Source of the DNA: Saccharothrix carnea
GTDB taxonomy: Bacteria; Actinomycetota; Actinomycetes; Mycobacteriales; Pseudonocardiaceae
DNA length: 64,000 nt
Direction of reading: 5' to 3'
Assembly: GCF_003014735.1 (NCBI RefSeq)
Contig: NZ_PYAX01000001.1
Location: 744,001-808,000 of the forward strand
This document shows positions 1 to 7,773 of this stretch, one piece after another; the stretch's first letter is position 1, and each line of letters opens with the position of its first letter. The position numbers and the translations under genes were made by a program. Under the pieces are notes generated by a model, which did not search any database, was not told the DNA's origin, and worked only from the letters and a program-made list of their open reading frames with translations.

Positions 1-405
1 CTCCTGCGCAAGGACCCCGACCACTACCGCCCGCTGTTCCCCGACGTGCCGGACGACCTCGACTACGTCTGGCCCGCGCCCGTGCTCCCGCTGGACGTCC
101 CCGACACCGAGGGCCTGATCGCGTGCCGCGTCGACCGCCCTGCCCTGCCCGACGACGACCGGCCACCGCCGCCGCTCGACCACCGGCCGGGCCCCTCGGT
201 TGCCCGCGCGCCTACCGAGGCCGACCTGGCGGCCATGCGCGCCGAGGCGGCCGACCCGCACCAGGTCCGCTTCTTCCGCCGCGGCCAACGCCTACCGGCT
301 CCGACCAGCCGTTTCACCCTCCGGCTCACGTTCGCGGAAAAAAGTCCGGAAGAAAGTTCGGCGGACGTGTCGATCCGGCGGGGTCCCCGTTCGTCGTCCC
401 AGTAA
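1..405 (+). CDS. 3' end of an unrecognised protein (5' partial)
   Basis: Frame 1 is open from the first base of the window to a TAA at 403-405, about 134 residues. GC-rich third positions over the first 100 codons suggest it is the tail of a real gene that starts upstream. The residues are rich in Asp, Pro and Arg, with no motif I recognise. The last 15-20 codons use unusual triplets (GAA, AAA, AGT) because they run through a sequence that also looks like the promoter of the downstream DoxX gene, so the original stop may have lain earlier. Function unknown; it could also be chance read-through of a gene ending before the window. Confidence 0.45.
   Translation, partial: LLRKDPDHYRPLFPDVPDDLDYVWPAPVLPLDVPDTEGLIACRVDRPALPDDDRPPPPLDHRPGPSVARAPTEADLAAMRAEAADPHQVRFFRRGQRLPAPTSRFTLRLTFAEKSPEESSADVSIRRGPRSSSQ
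344..399 (+). promoter_or_regulatory. ECF42-type promoter of the DoxX gene
   Basis: TGTCGA at 368-373 is followed, after 14 bases, by CGTTCGTCG at 388-396, and preceded by an A-rich stretch (GAAGAAA). The same arrangement with the same spacing occurs at 1873-1901, upstream of the DGPF/sigma pair. From memory of the literature, ECF42 sigma factors recognise a TGTCGA -35 and a CGTC-like -10. The predicted transcript start would leave a leader of roughly 40 nt before the ATG at 441. Confidence 0.7.
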
Positions 406-440
406 GAGCTGGGAAGAGCCATCGAGCAGGGGAGCCCGAG

Positions 441-881
441 ATGACCACCACGACCGACACCCGCCGCGCCGCCGCCCACCCCACCACCTCCACCGCCGCC
501 AAGCGCAACGACCTGGTGCTCGCCGCCTTCCGCGTCGTCGTGTCGTTCCTGTTCGGCCTGCACGGCCTGCAGGGCCTCGGCTTCTTCGGCGGCATCGACG
601 GCCAGGGCACCGCGGTCGCGTTCGGCTCGTGGCCGGGCTGGTACGGCAGCGTGATCGAGTTGGTCGGCGCGACCCTGGTGCTGGTCGGCCTGGCCGCACG
701 CCCGGCGGCGTTCGTGCTGTCCGGCGCGATGGCCTACGCCTACTTCACCGTGCACCAGCCGGAAGCCCTGCTGCCGATGCACAACATGGGTGAGCTGGCC
801 GCCGTGTACAGCTGGGTGTTCCTGCTGCTCGCGGTCCTCGGCCCGGGCGCCTTCACGGTCCAGCGCGCGCTGCGCCGCTGA
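441..881 (+). CDS. DoxX family integral membrane protein
   Basis: The 146-residue protein has a short hydrophilic N-terminus (about 1-25) and then four hydrophobic segments, typical in size and layout of the DoxX family (PF07681). The stretch FLFGLHGLQGLGFFGG near residue 40 and the later AYAYFTVHQPEALLPMHNMG resemble family signatures. DoxX proteins are small membrane proteins linked to redox and thiol stress in actinobacteria; the exact role is unclear. The ATG at 441 was chosen because it follows a GGGGAG at about 429 and because the upstream frame is promoter sequence. An ECF42-type promoter precedes it, so it is probably in the regulon of the sigma factor at 2447. A strong hairpin follows. 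Confidence 0.85.
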   Translation: MTTTTDTRRAAAHPTTSTAAKRNDLVLAAFRVVVSFLFGLHGLQGLGFFGGIDGQGTAVAFGSWPGWYGSVIELVGATLVLVGLAARPAAFVLSGAMAYAYFTVHQPEALLPMHNMGELAAVYSWVFLLLAVLGPGAFTVQRALRR

Positions 882-898
882 CCTCACGACAACACACA

Positions 899-940
899 CG
901 CCCGAGGGCGCGCCTCCACCCGGAGGTGCGCCCTCGGGCG
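899..940 (+). terminator. Perfect long hairpin downstream of DoxX
   Basis: A 13-bp perfect stem (899-911 with 928-940) continues through a G-T pair into a second 5-bp stem (913-917 with 922-926) around a 4-base loop. There is no clear T tract. It lies just after the DoxX stop and before the next start, so it most likely ends the DoxX transcript. Confidence 0.75.
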
Positions 941-975
941 TGTTCAGGCCGCACGCCCGTGGGCACCCTCCGGGC

Positions 976-1821
976 ATGGCCGAGACCGAGACCCCCATCG
1001 CATACCCCGGGCTGACCGACGACGTCCGTCCCACCCCCGACCACGGCGAGGCGACCTACCGCGGCACGGGACGGCTCACCGACAAGAAGGCGCTGATCAC
1101 CGGCGGCGACTCCGGCATCGGCCGCGCCGTCGCGCTGGCGTTCGCGCGCGAGGGCGCCGACGTGCTCATCGCCTACCTGCCCGACGAGGAGAAGGACGCC
1201 CGCGACACCGCGCGGCTGGTGGAGGAGGCCGGGCGCAAGGCGGTCACCGTGCCCGGCGACCTGCGGGAGGAGTCGCACTGCGCGGCCGTCGTGGCCCGCG
1301 CGGTCGAGGAGTTCGGCCGGATCGACGTCCTGGTCAGCAACGCCGCCTACCAGATGTCCCAGGCCGGCGGCCTGCTCGACATCACCACCGAGCAGTTCGA
1401 CCGCGTCATGAAGACCAACGTGTACGCGATGTTCTGGCTGTGCAAGGCGGCCGTGCCGCACATGCCCGAGGGCTCCTCGATCATCACCACGTCGTCCATC
1501 CAGGGCTTCCAGCCGTCCTTCCAGCTCCTCGACTACGCCACCAGCAAGGCGGCGATCGTGAACTTCACCAAGGGCCTGGCGCAGAACCTGGTCGACCGCA
1601 AGATCCGGGCGAACTCGGTCGCACCCGGTCCGGTGTGGACGCCGCTCATCCCGGCCACCATGCCGCCGGAGAAGGTGGAGAGCTTCGGCGAACAGGCGCC
1701 CATGGGCCGCGCCGGGCAGCCCGCCGAGCTCGCGCCGCTGTACGTCTTCCTCGCCTCCGCCGAGTCCAGCTACATCACCGGCGAGGTCGTCGGCGTGACC
1801 GGAGGCTCGCCCATCACGTAG
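976..1821 (+). CDS. SDR family oxidoreductase
   Basis: This 281-residue protein is a classical-type short-chain dehydrogenase/reductase with an N-terminal extension of about 45 residues, like the YhdG/YghA and general stress protein 39 subgroup. Visible motifs are the cofactor-binding TGGDSGIGRA (near residue 44), NAAY for the NAG motif, the catalytic Ser in ITTSSIQG, and the YATSK pair (Tyr and Lys), then the VAPGPVWTPL segment. It should reduce or oxidise a small carbonyl or alcohol using NAD(P)H; the substrate is unknown. The ATG at 976 is the first start after the DoxX terminator. The upstream ribosome-binding sequence is weak. Confidence 0.88.
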   Translation: MAETETPIAYPGLTDDVRPTPDHGEATYRGTGRLTDKKALITGGDSGIGRAVALAFAREGADVLIAYLPDEEKDARDTARLVEEAGRKAVTVPGDLREESHCAAVVARAVEEFGRIDVLVSNAAYQMSQAGGLLDITTEQFDRVMKTNVYAMFWLCKAAVPHMPEGSSIITTSSIQGFQPSFQLLDYATSKAAIVNFTKGLAQNLVDRKIRANSVAPGPVWTPLIPATMPPEKVESFGEQAPMGRAGQPAELAPLYVFLASAESSYITGEVVGVTGGSPIT

Positions 1822-1856
1822 AACCGCTGGTCAGCGGCCCGCTGAAAAATCTTGAA

Positions 1857-1904
1857 GAAAAATCGGCGGACGTGTCGAACCACGACCCCCTTCGTTCGTC
1901 GCGT
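1857..1904 (+). promoter_or_regulatory. ECF42-type promoter of the DGPF/sigma pair
   Basis: TGTCGA at 1873-1878 is followed after 14 bases by CGTTCGTCG (1893-1901) and then CAGTA at the same offset as at 400-404. The preceding GAAGAAA and TCGGCGGACG blocks also match the DoxX promoter base for base over most positions. It lies about 55 bp before the ATG at 1955, which is consistent with autoregulation by the sigma factor at 2447. Confidence 0.75.
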
Positions 1905-1954
1905 CAGTAGAGGCCAGGATGGACCGGCCGGACGAACCGACAGGGAGAACCACA

Positions 1955-2386
1955 ATGCGTTTCATGGTGATCGTGAAGGCGACCGAGGAGACCGAGGCCG
2001 GGGCCCAGCCGAGCGCGGAGATGCTCAACGAGATGGCCGCGTTCAACGAGGAGCTGGTCAAGGCAGGCGTGCTGCTGGCGGGCGAGGGGTTGCACCCCAG
2101 CTCCAAGGGCGCGCGGGTCTACTTCTCCGGCGACCGGCGCACGGTCGTCGACGGCCCGTTCACCGAGACCAAGGAGCTGATCGCGGGCTTCTGGCTGCTG
2201 GAGGTCAAGTCGCTGGAAGAGGCGGTCGAGTGGGTGAAGCGGGTGCCGAACCCCACCGGCGAGGAGTCCCAGATCGAGATCCGGCAGGTCTTCACCGAGG
2301 ACGACTTCGTCAACGCCTCCGAGGAGCTCAAGGAGCGCGAGCGCGAGCTGCGCGCGCAGCAGGACGAGGCCCGCGCCCGGGGCTGA
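1955..2386 (+). CDS. YciI-like (DGPF domain) protein
   Basis: The 143-residue protein has the YCII/DGPF fold signature: an N-terminal MRFMVIVKA beta strand and the diagnostic DGPFTETKE motif near residue 66. The C-terminal 30 residues are charged and probably helical. DGPF proteins are alpha-beta dimers of unknown enzymatic role that are almost always encoded beside ECF sigma factors. The start at ATG 1955 follows an AGGGAG at about 1942. The gene lies 60 bp upstream of the sigma gene and shares its promoter, so the two are probably one transcript. Confidence 0.92.
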   Translation: MRFMVIVKATEETEAGAQPSAEMLNEMAAFNEELVKAGVLLAGEGLHPSSKGARVYFSGDRRTVVDGPFTETKELIAGFWLLEVKSLEEAVEWVKRVPNPTGEESQIEIRQVFTEDDFVNASEELKERERELRAQQDEARARG

Positions 2387-2410
2387 CCCGGCGGCCCCAC
2401 CCCGCTTGCC

Positions 2411-2465
2411 GCCGCGCATCGGTAGCTGATCTGATCCCAGGTCGTGATGGCTACCGATGCGCGGC
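2411..2465 (+). promoter_or_regulatory. Perfect 16-bp inverted repeat enclosing the sigma factor start
   Basis: Bases 2411-2426 pair perfectly with 2450-2465. The 23-base loop holds the AGG-like ribosome-binding sequence and the GTG/ATG start (2444/2447) of the ECF42 sigma gene, and the right arm is its first codons. In the mRNA this would form a very stable hairpin around the start; in DNA it could bind a dimeric regulator. Confidence 0.7.
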
Positions 2466-3688
2466 GTGCGGTCGAGGCGGTGTGGCGGATCGAGTCCGCC
2501 CGGCTGATCGCCGGCCTGGCCCGGATGGTGCGCGATGTCGGCCTGGCCGAGGAACTGGCCCAGGACGCGCTGGTCAGCGCCCTGGAGCAGTGGCCGGAGC
2601 ACGGCGTGCCGCGCAACCCGGGCGCGTGGTTGATGACGGCGGCGAAGAACCGGGCCGTCGACCTGATCCGGCGCAGGCAGAACTACCAGCGCAAGCTGGA
2701 GCAGATCGGGCGCGACACCGAGCACGACCACGCGCCGGACGCCGCGGCCGAGGTCGGTGACATCGACGACGACCTGCTGCGGCTGGTGTTCACCGCGTGC
2801 CACCCGGTGCTGTCCACCGAGGCGCAGGTGGCGCTGACCCTGCGCATGCTCGGCGGCCTGGGCACCGACGAGATCGCCCGCGCGTTCCTGGTGCCCGAGA
2901 CGACCGTGGCGCAGCGGATCGTGCGGGCCAAGAAGACGCTGGCCAAGGCCGGTGTCCCGTTCGAGGTGCCGGCGGAGGACGAGCGGGACGCCCGCCTGTC
3001 GTCCGTGCTCGGCGTGATCTACCTGATCTTCAACGAGGGCTACTCGGCCACCGCGGGCGACGATTGGATGCGCCCGGCGCTGTGCGAGGACGCGCTGCGG
3101 CTGGCCCGCGTGCTGGCCGGCCTGATGCCGCGCGAAGCCGAGGTGCACGGCCTGGTGGCGTTGCTGGAGATCCAGGCGTCCCGGGCCAAGGCGCGGGTCG
3201 GCCCGGACGGCGAACCCGTGCTGCTGCTGGACCAGAACCGGGCCCGGTGGGACCAACTGCTGATCCGCCGCGGCCTGACGGCGTTGGCGAAGGCCGAGTC
3301 GCTGGGCGGCGCGGGCGGCCCGTACGCGTTGCAGGCGGCGATCGCGGCGTGCCACGCGCGGGCCCGCGTGCCGCAGGACACCGACTGGACCCGCGTCGCC
3401 GGGCTCTACGAGGCGTTGTCGCTGGTCGCGCCGTCACCGATCGTCGAGCTGAACCACGCGGTGGCGATCGGGATGGCGTTCGGCCCGGAGGTGGGGCTGG
3501 AACTGGTGGACGAGCTGGTGGACGAGCCCGCGCTGAAGGGCTACCACCTGCTGCCGAGCGTGCGCGGCGACCTGCTGGTCAAGCTCGGCAGGCACGCCGA
3601 GGCGCGCGAGGAGTTCGAGCGGGCCGCCGGGCTCACCCGCAACGAGCGGGAGCGCAAGCTGCTGCTGGACCGCGCCGCCGCCTGCTAG
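2447..3688 (+). CDS. ECF42-family RNA polymerase sigma factor
   Basis: The 413-residue protein starts with sigma region 2 (residues about 10-75; LAEELAQDALVSALEQWP, NPGAWLMTAAKNRAVDLIRR) and region 4 (about 125-180; LGTDEIARAFLVPETTVAQR). It then carries a C-terminal extension of about 210 residues, rich in TPR-like helices, that includes IYLIFNEGYSAT and the region around LNHAVAIGMAFGP. That extension, the length of about 400 residues and the DGPF gene next door are hallmarks of ECF42 (formerly YlaC/SigJ-like) factors, which lack an anti-sigma factor. ATG 2447 and GTG 2444 are both possible starts. Expected targets are the promoters at 368 and 1873. Translation may be limited by the hairpin spanning its start. 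Confidence 0.93.
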   Translation: MATDARRAVEAVWRIESARLIAGLARMVRDVGLAEELAQDALVSALEQWPEHGVPRNPGAWLMTAAKNRAVDLIRRRQNYQRKLEQIGRDTEHDHAPDAAAEVGDIDDDLLRLVFTACHPVLSTEAQVALTLRMLGGLGTDEIARAFLVPETTVAQRIVRAKKTLAKAGVPFEVPAEDERDARLSSVLGVIYLIFNEGYSATAGDDWMRPALCEDALRLARVLAGLMPREAEVHGLVALLEIQASRAKARVGPDGEPVLLLDQNRARWDQLLIRRGLTALAKAESLGGAGGPYALQAAIAACHARARVPQDTDWTRVAGLYEALSLVAPSPIVELNHAVAIGMAFGPEVGLELVDELVDEPALKGYHLLPSVRGDLLVKLGRHAEAREEFERAAGLTRNERERKLLLDRAAAC

Positions 3689-3832
3689 TGCCCGGCCCAG
3701 GTTGTCCAGCAGCTCGACCGTGCCCCGCTCGCGGAACTCGGCCTTGGAAGCGGGCCGCGCAGTGAACTCCTTGCCGCCCGGCTGCCCGCCGGCACGAGGT
3801 GGCACACCCGCGCCCGCGCCGGGCCGGCGGAG

Positions 3833-4753
3833 TCAACCGCGGTCGAGGCGGATGCGCACCGCGAGGGCCGCGCAGCCGACCACGGCGACACCGCCCAAGA
3901 GCGTCGGCCAGGTCAGCCGCTCGCGCAGCAGCAGCGCGGCCCACCCGATGGTCAGCACGGGCTGGACCAGCTGCACCTGGCTGACCCGCGCCATCGGCCC
4001 GATCGCCAGGCCGCGGTACCAGGCGAAGAACCCCAGGAACATGCTCACCACGGCCAGGTAGGCGAACGCCGCCCACTGCCCGGCCGTCCCGGACGGTGGC
4101 CGCTGGACCGCCGAGACCGCGGCCAGGGTGACCATCACGGGCGAGGACAGCACCAGCGCCCAGGACACCGTCTGCCAGGAGCCGAGTTCGCGGGCCAGCA
4201 ACCCGCCCTCCGCGTAGCCGACCGCGGCCGTGGCGACCGCGCCGAACAGCAGCAGGTCCGACCAGCGCGGCGGCCCGAATCCGGCACCCGACAGCGACGC
4301 GAACACCAGCGCGGCGACCACACCGGCCGCCGCCGAGCCCCAGAACGCCGAAGGCGGCCGTTCCTTGCCGCGCACCACGGCCATGACCGCGGTCGCGGCC
4401 GGCAGCAACGCGATCACCACGGCGCTGTGCCCGGCCGACGCGGTCGTCAGCGCGTACGAGGTCAGCAGCGGGAAGCCCGCGACGACACCGCCCGCGACCA
4501 CGGCCAGCCGCGCCCACTGCGCACCGGTCGGCCGGGACTGCCGGGTGAGGGCGAGCGCGGCACCGGCGAGCAGCGCCGCGACGACCGCGCGGGCCGAGCC
4601 GACGAACAGCGGGGACAGTCCCGCGACCGCGATCCGGGTGAGGGGAACGGTGAACGAGAACGCCACCACGCCGAGCAGGCCCCACCCCAGGCCAGCCCGA
4701 GCAGGCGATAGCACCGGCGCCGGACGGACAGTAACGCTATCGTCTGCCAACAT
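3833..4753 (-). CDS. EamA/DMT family transporter
   Basis: About 306 residues with some ten hydrophobic segments arranged as two repeats of five, the layout of EamA (drug/metabolite) exporters such as RhaT/YdcZ-like proteins. The second repeat includes the typical LVQPVLTIGWAALLLRERLTW segment near the C-terminus. The likely substrate is a small amino-acid-related compound, because the gene is divergent from a MocR-type PLP regulator. The ATG at 4753 overlaps the ATG of that regulator on the other strand; a GTG at 4714 is an alternative that would free the intergenic operator. The sequence upstream of 4753 in this frame is antisense to the regulator. Confidence 0.87.
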   Translation of the reverse strand: MLADDSVTVRPAPVLSPARAGLGWGLLGVVAFSFTVPLTRIAVAGLSPLFVGSARAVVAALLAGAALALTRQSRPTGAQWARLAVVAGGVVAGFPLLTSYALTTASAGHSAVVIALLPAATAVMAVVRGKERPPSAFWGSAAAGVVAALVFASLSGAGFGPPRWSDLLLFGAVATAAVGYAEGGLLARELGSWQTVSWALVLSSPVMVTLAAVSAVQRPPSGTAGQWAAFAYLAVVSMFLGFFAWYRGLAIGPMARVSQVQLVQPVLTIGWAALLLRERLTWPTLLGGVAVVGCAALAVRIRLDRG

Positions 4754-4770
4754 GTCCAACGATAGCACCG
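4706..4770. promoter_or_regulatory. CGATAG repeats between EamA and MocR genes
   Basis: An 11-base repeat CGATAGCACCG occurs at 4706-4716 and again at 4760-4770, and an inverted copy of the core (GCTATCGT at 4736-4743) lies between them, forming an 8-bp inverted repeat with 4759-4766. MocR regulators commonly bind direct repeats plus an inverted half-site, so this is the likely operator for both genes. It overlaps both start codons. Confidence 0.6.
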
Positions 4771-6161
4771 CACGTATCGTGGCCGGGCTGCGCGCGTGGA
4801 TCGCGCAAGCGCCGCCGGGCGCGCGGGTGCCGTCCAACCGGGCGCTGATGGCGCAGTACGGCGCCGGCCCGGTGACGGTCCAGAAGGCGGTGCACGCGCT
4901 CGCCTCGGCGGGGCTCGTGGAGTCACGTCCCGGCGTGGGCACGTTCGTCCGCGCCGTGCGGACCGTGCGGCCGCCGGACTACGGCTGGCAGACCGGCGCC
5001 CTCCGGTCACCGCGAACGCCCGTCCTGGCCACGCCCCTGCGCGGGCAGCTGCCGGACGAGATCGGGCTGCACTCCGGCTACCCCGACCGCGGCCTGCTCC
5101 CCGAACGGCTGGTGCGTGCCGCCCTCGCCCGCGCCGCCCGCGCCGACGCGGCGCTGGCCAGGTCGGACACCGCCGGGCTGCCGGAGCTGCGGGCGTGGTT
5201 CGCGGGCGAACTCGGCCAGGCCACGCCGACCGGGGTGGCCCCACCCGCCGCGCGTGACGTCGTGGTCCTGCCCGGCAGCCAGAGCGGCCTCAGCTCGATC
5301 TTCCGCGCCCTCGTCGGCGCCGGCCGGCCGCTGCTGATCGAGTCGCCGACCTACTGGGGCGCGATCCTGGCCGCGGCGCAGGCCGGTGTGCGGGTCGTGC
5401 CGGTGCCCAGCACGGCGGCCGGTCCGGACCCGGACGAGCTGGCGCGCGCGTTCGAGGAGACCGGGGCACGCGCGTTCTACGCCCAGCCGAACTACGCCAA
5501 CCCGACCGGGGCGCAGTGGTCGCCGGAACTGGTCGGGCAGGTCCTCGACGTCGTCCGCGACCACGGCGCATTCCTGGTGGAGGACGACTGGGCGCACGAC
5601 TTCGGCATCGACACCACCGCGCGGCCCGTGGCGGCGCACGACGACGCGGGTCACGTGGTCTACCTGCGCTCGTTGACGAAGAGCGTGTCACCGGCCGTGC
5701 GGGTCGCCGCCGTGGTCGCCCGCGGCCCGGCGCGCGACCGCATCATCGCCGACCGCAGCGCGGAGTCGATGTACGTCAGCGGGGTGCTCCAGGCCGCGGC
5801 GCTCGACGTCGTCACCCAGCCCGGGTGGCGCACCCACCTGCGCGCCCTGCGCCACGAGCTGCGCGCCCGACGCGACCTGCTGGTCGACAGCCTGGCCGAG
5901 CACGTGCCCGACGCGCACCTGGAGCACGTGCCGCCCGGTGGCCTGAACCTCTGGGCCCGGCTGCCCGACGAGACCGACCGGGACCGGCTCGCCCGCGACT
6001 GCGAAGCCGAGGGCGTCGTGATCGCGCCCGGCGCCGAGTGGTTCCCGGCCGAGCCGTCCGGCTCGTTCATCCGCCTCAACTACTCCGGCCCGGACCCCGA
6101 CCGCTTCCCCGACGCCGCCCGGATCATCGGCCGCGCGCTGGCCCGCGCGTCGGACCGGTGA
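4752..6161 (+). CDS. MocR-type transcriptional regulator (GntR-aminotransferase fusion)
   Basis: The 469-residue protein has an N-terminal winged-helix GntR domain (residues about 5-75, PSNRALMAQYGAGPVTVQKA) and a class I aminotransferase-like domain from about 110 to the end. In the latter, AQPNYANPTG, VEDDWAHDF and the PLP-lysine motif SLTKSVSPAVRVA (Lys near 310) are visible. MocR proteins sense vitamin B6 vitamers or amino compounds. The divergent EamA gene is the obvious target. Translation probably begins at ATG 4752 with almost no leader, since the ATG of the EamA gene overlaps it by two bases on the opposite strand. Confidence 0.92.
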   Translation: MSNDSTARIVAGLRAWIAQAPPGARVPSNRALMAQYGAGPVTVQKAVHALASAGLVESRPGVGTFVRAVRTVRPPDYGWQTGALRSPRTPVLATPLRGQLPDEIGLHSGYPDRGLLPERLVRAALARAARADAALARSDTAGLPELRAWFAGELGQATPTGVAPPAARDVVVLPGSQSGLSSIFRALVGAGRPLLIESPTYWGAILAAAQAGVRVVPVPSTAAGPDPDELARAFEETGARAFYAQPNYANPTGAQWSPELVGQVLDVVRDHGAFLVEDDWAHDFGIDTTARPVAAHDDAGHVVYLRSLTKSVSPAVRVAAVVARGPARDRIIADRSAESMYVSGVLQAAALDVVTQPGWRTHLRALRHELRARRDLLVDSLAEHVPDAHLEHVPPGGLNLWARLPDETDRDRLARDCEAEGVVIAPGAEWFPAEPSGSFIRLNYSGPDPDRFPDAARIIGRALARASDR

Positions 6162-6163
6162 GC

Positions 6164-6421
6164 TCAGGTCTCGGCGACGGCTTCGACGTGCTCGTTGCGC
6201 ACCACGATCAACCGGTGCACGTACCGGTTGAGCAGGGCGAACTCGGCGACGGCGCCCAACGGGCCCAACGGGGCGGCGAACTCGACCACGTCACGCATGA
6301 GCGTCCCGCCCTGCCCGTCAGGCTCGAAGTGGTGCGCGTGGCGCCAGCGCCGGAACGGGCCGCGCACCTGCTCGTCCACGAAGTGCCGCGGCCGGTCGTA
6401 GGCGCTGATCCGGGACGTCAC
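6164..6421 (-). pseudogene. Truncated SRPBCC family gene (C-terminal half)
   Basis: The 85 codons match the second half of SRPBCC ligand-binding proteins of the cell-division-inhibitor-like type: RHFVDEQVRGPFRRWRHAH, then FEPDGQGGTLMRDVVEFAAPLG and the terminal helix. Family members are about 150 residues, so roughly the first 60 are missing. The upstream frame stays open for some distance but encodes Arg/Pro-rich sequence that does not look like the missing half. The + strand at about 6420-6515 reads like the tail of another gene (ending LTEAAYLVRARV). This points to a deletion junction between two genes. A short functional protein from GTG 6421 cannot be excluded. Confidence 0.55.
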
Positions 6422-6538
6422 CGCCCCACCGCGTGGTGACGTCCGACCGGGACGCCGCCGTCGTGGAACCGGCCGGCTGACCGAGGCCGCCTACCTGGTG
6501 CGCGCCCGGGTTTGAGAGGGTGGCGGAGGGGGTGGCTC

Positions 6539-7771
6539 ATGAGCGACCGCACGGAACGCACCACGCTGTTGCACCACAAGGAGTTCGTCCGGTTCTGGGT
6601 CGCCGACACGGTGTCGTTGGCCGGTACGCACGTCACCACGTTGGCGCTCAAGGCGGTGGCGGTGTTGACGCTCGGCGCGACCGCCACCGAGGCCGGCGTG
6701 CTCGAAGCCGCGCGGTGGTTGCCGTACCTGCTGTTCGGACTGGTGGCGGGCGCGTTGCTGGACCGCCGCCGCAGGCTGCCGGTGCTGGTCGGCACGGACC
6801 TGGCCCGCGCCGCAGTGCTGGCGCTGATCCCGCTGGCGGCGTTCACCGGCACGCTCACCATGCCGCTGCTGATCGGGCTGGTGCTGGTGTTCGGGACGCT
6901 GTCCCTGTTCTACGACGCGGCGCACCAGTCGTTCCTGCCGCTGCTCGTGCCGACCGAACGCCTCACCGACGCCAACGCCCGGCTGGAGCAGACGCGGTCC
7001 GCCGCGCAGGGTCTCGGGCCGCTCGTCGGCGGTGCGCTGGTCAAGTTCATCGGCGGACCGCCGGCCGTGCTGGTCGACGCCGTGTCCTACCTCGTCTCGG
7101 GCCTGGTGCTGGCCACCCTGCGCACGCCCGAACGGCCGGTCGAGGCCCCGGCGAAGCGCGACCTGCGCGGTGAGGTGCGGGAAGGGCTGCGGTGGGTCTA
7201 CCGGCACGAGGTGCTCCGGCCGCTCGCCCTCGGGTCGCACGCGTGGTTCCTGTTCGCCTCGATGGTCACGGCCGTCTACACCGTGCTGGTGCTGGACGAG
7301 CTGGGCTTCGACGCGTTCCTGTTCGGCGTCACGTTCGCCGTGGGCGGTGTCGGCGGGTTGCTCGGCGCGTCGTTGTCCGGCCCGGTGGGACGGCGGTTCG
7401 GCGTCGGCCCGGTGATCGTCGCGGCACGCTGGCTCACCCCGGTCGGCTACGCGCTGGTCCCGTTGGCCACGTCGAGCACGACCGGGTTCGTGCTGCTGTG
7501 CGCGGCGCAGTTCGTGTTCATGCTGTCCGCCATCCTGGACTCCCCGGTGGAGATGGCCTACCGGCAGTCGATCACACCCGACCGGTTGATGGGCCGGATG
7601 AACGCCACCACGCGGTCGGTCAACCGGGGCATGATCGTGTTCGGCGCGCTGCTGGGCGGCGCGCTGGCCGACTGGCTGGGCAACCGGCCCGCGCTGTGGA
7701 TCGCCGTGGTGGGCCTGCTCGGCACCGCCCTCGGGATGACCTGCTCCGCCGTCCGCCGGGCCAGGTTGTAG
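6539..7771 (+). CDS. MFS transporter (EntS/MFS_3 type)
   Basis: The 410-residue protein has about twelve hydrophobic segments. It shows EntS/MFS_3 features: RFWVADTVSLAGTHVTTLALKAVAV at the N-terminus, a DRRRRLPVLVG loop between helices 2 and 3, and LEQTRSAAQGLGPLVGGALV in helix 5. Such proteins are drug or siderophore exporters of the inner membrane. ATG 6539 follows a strong G-rich Shine-Dalgarno (GGAGGG at about 6524). The stop at 7771 is two bases before the GTG of the acetyltransferase, so the two are co-transcribed, a typical export-plus-modify resistance arrangement. Confidence 0.9.
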   Translation: MSDRTERTTLLHHKEFVRFWVADTVSLAGTHVTTLALKAVAVLTLGATATEAGVLEAARWLPYLLFGLVAGALLDRRRRLPVLVGTDLARAAVLALIPLAAFTGTLTMPLLIGLVLVFGTLSLFYDAAHQSFLPLLVPTERLTDANARLEQTRSAAQGLGPLVGGALVKFIGGPPAVLVDAVSYLVSGLVLATLRTPERPVEAPAKRDLRGEVREGLRWVYRHEVLRPLALGSHAWFLFASMVTAVYTVLVLDELGFDAFLFGVTFAVGGVGGLLGASLSGPVGRRFGVGPVIVAARWLTPVGYALVPLATSSTTGFVLLCAAQFVFMLSAILDSPVEMAYRQSITPDRLMGRMNATTRSVNRGMIVFGALLGGALADWLGNRPALWIAVVGLLGTALGMTCSAVRRARL

Positions 7772-7773
7772 CC

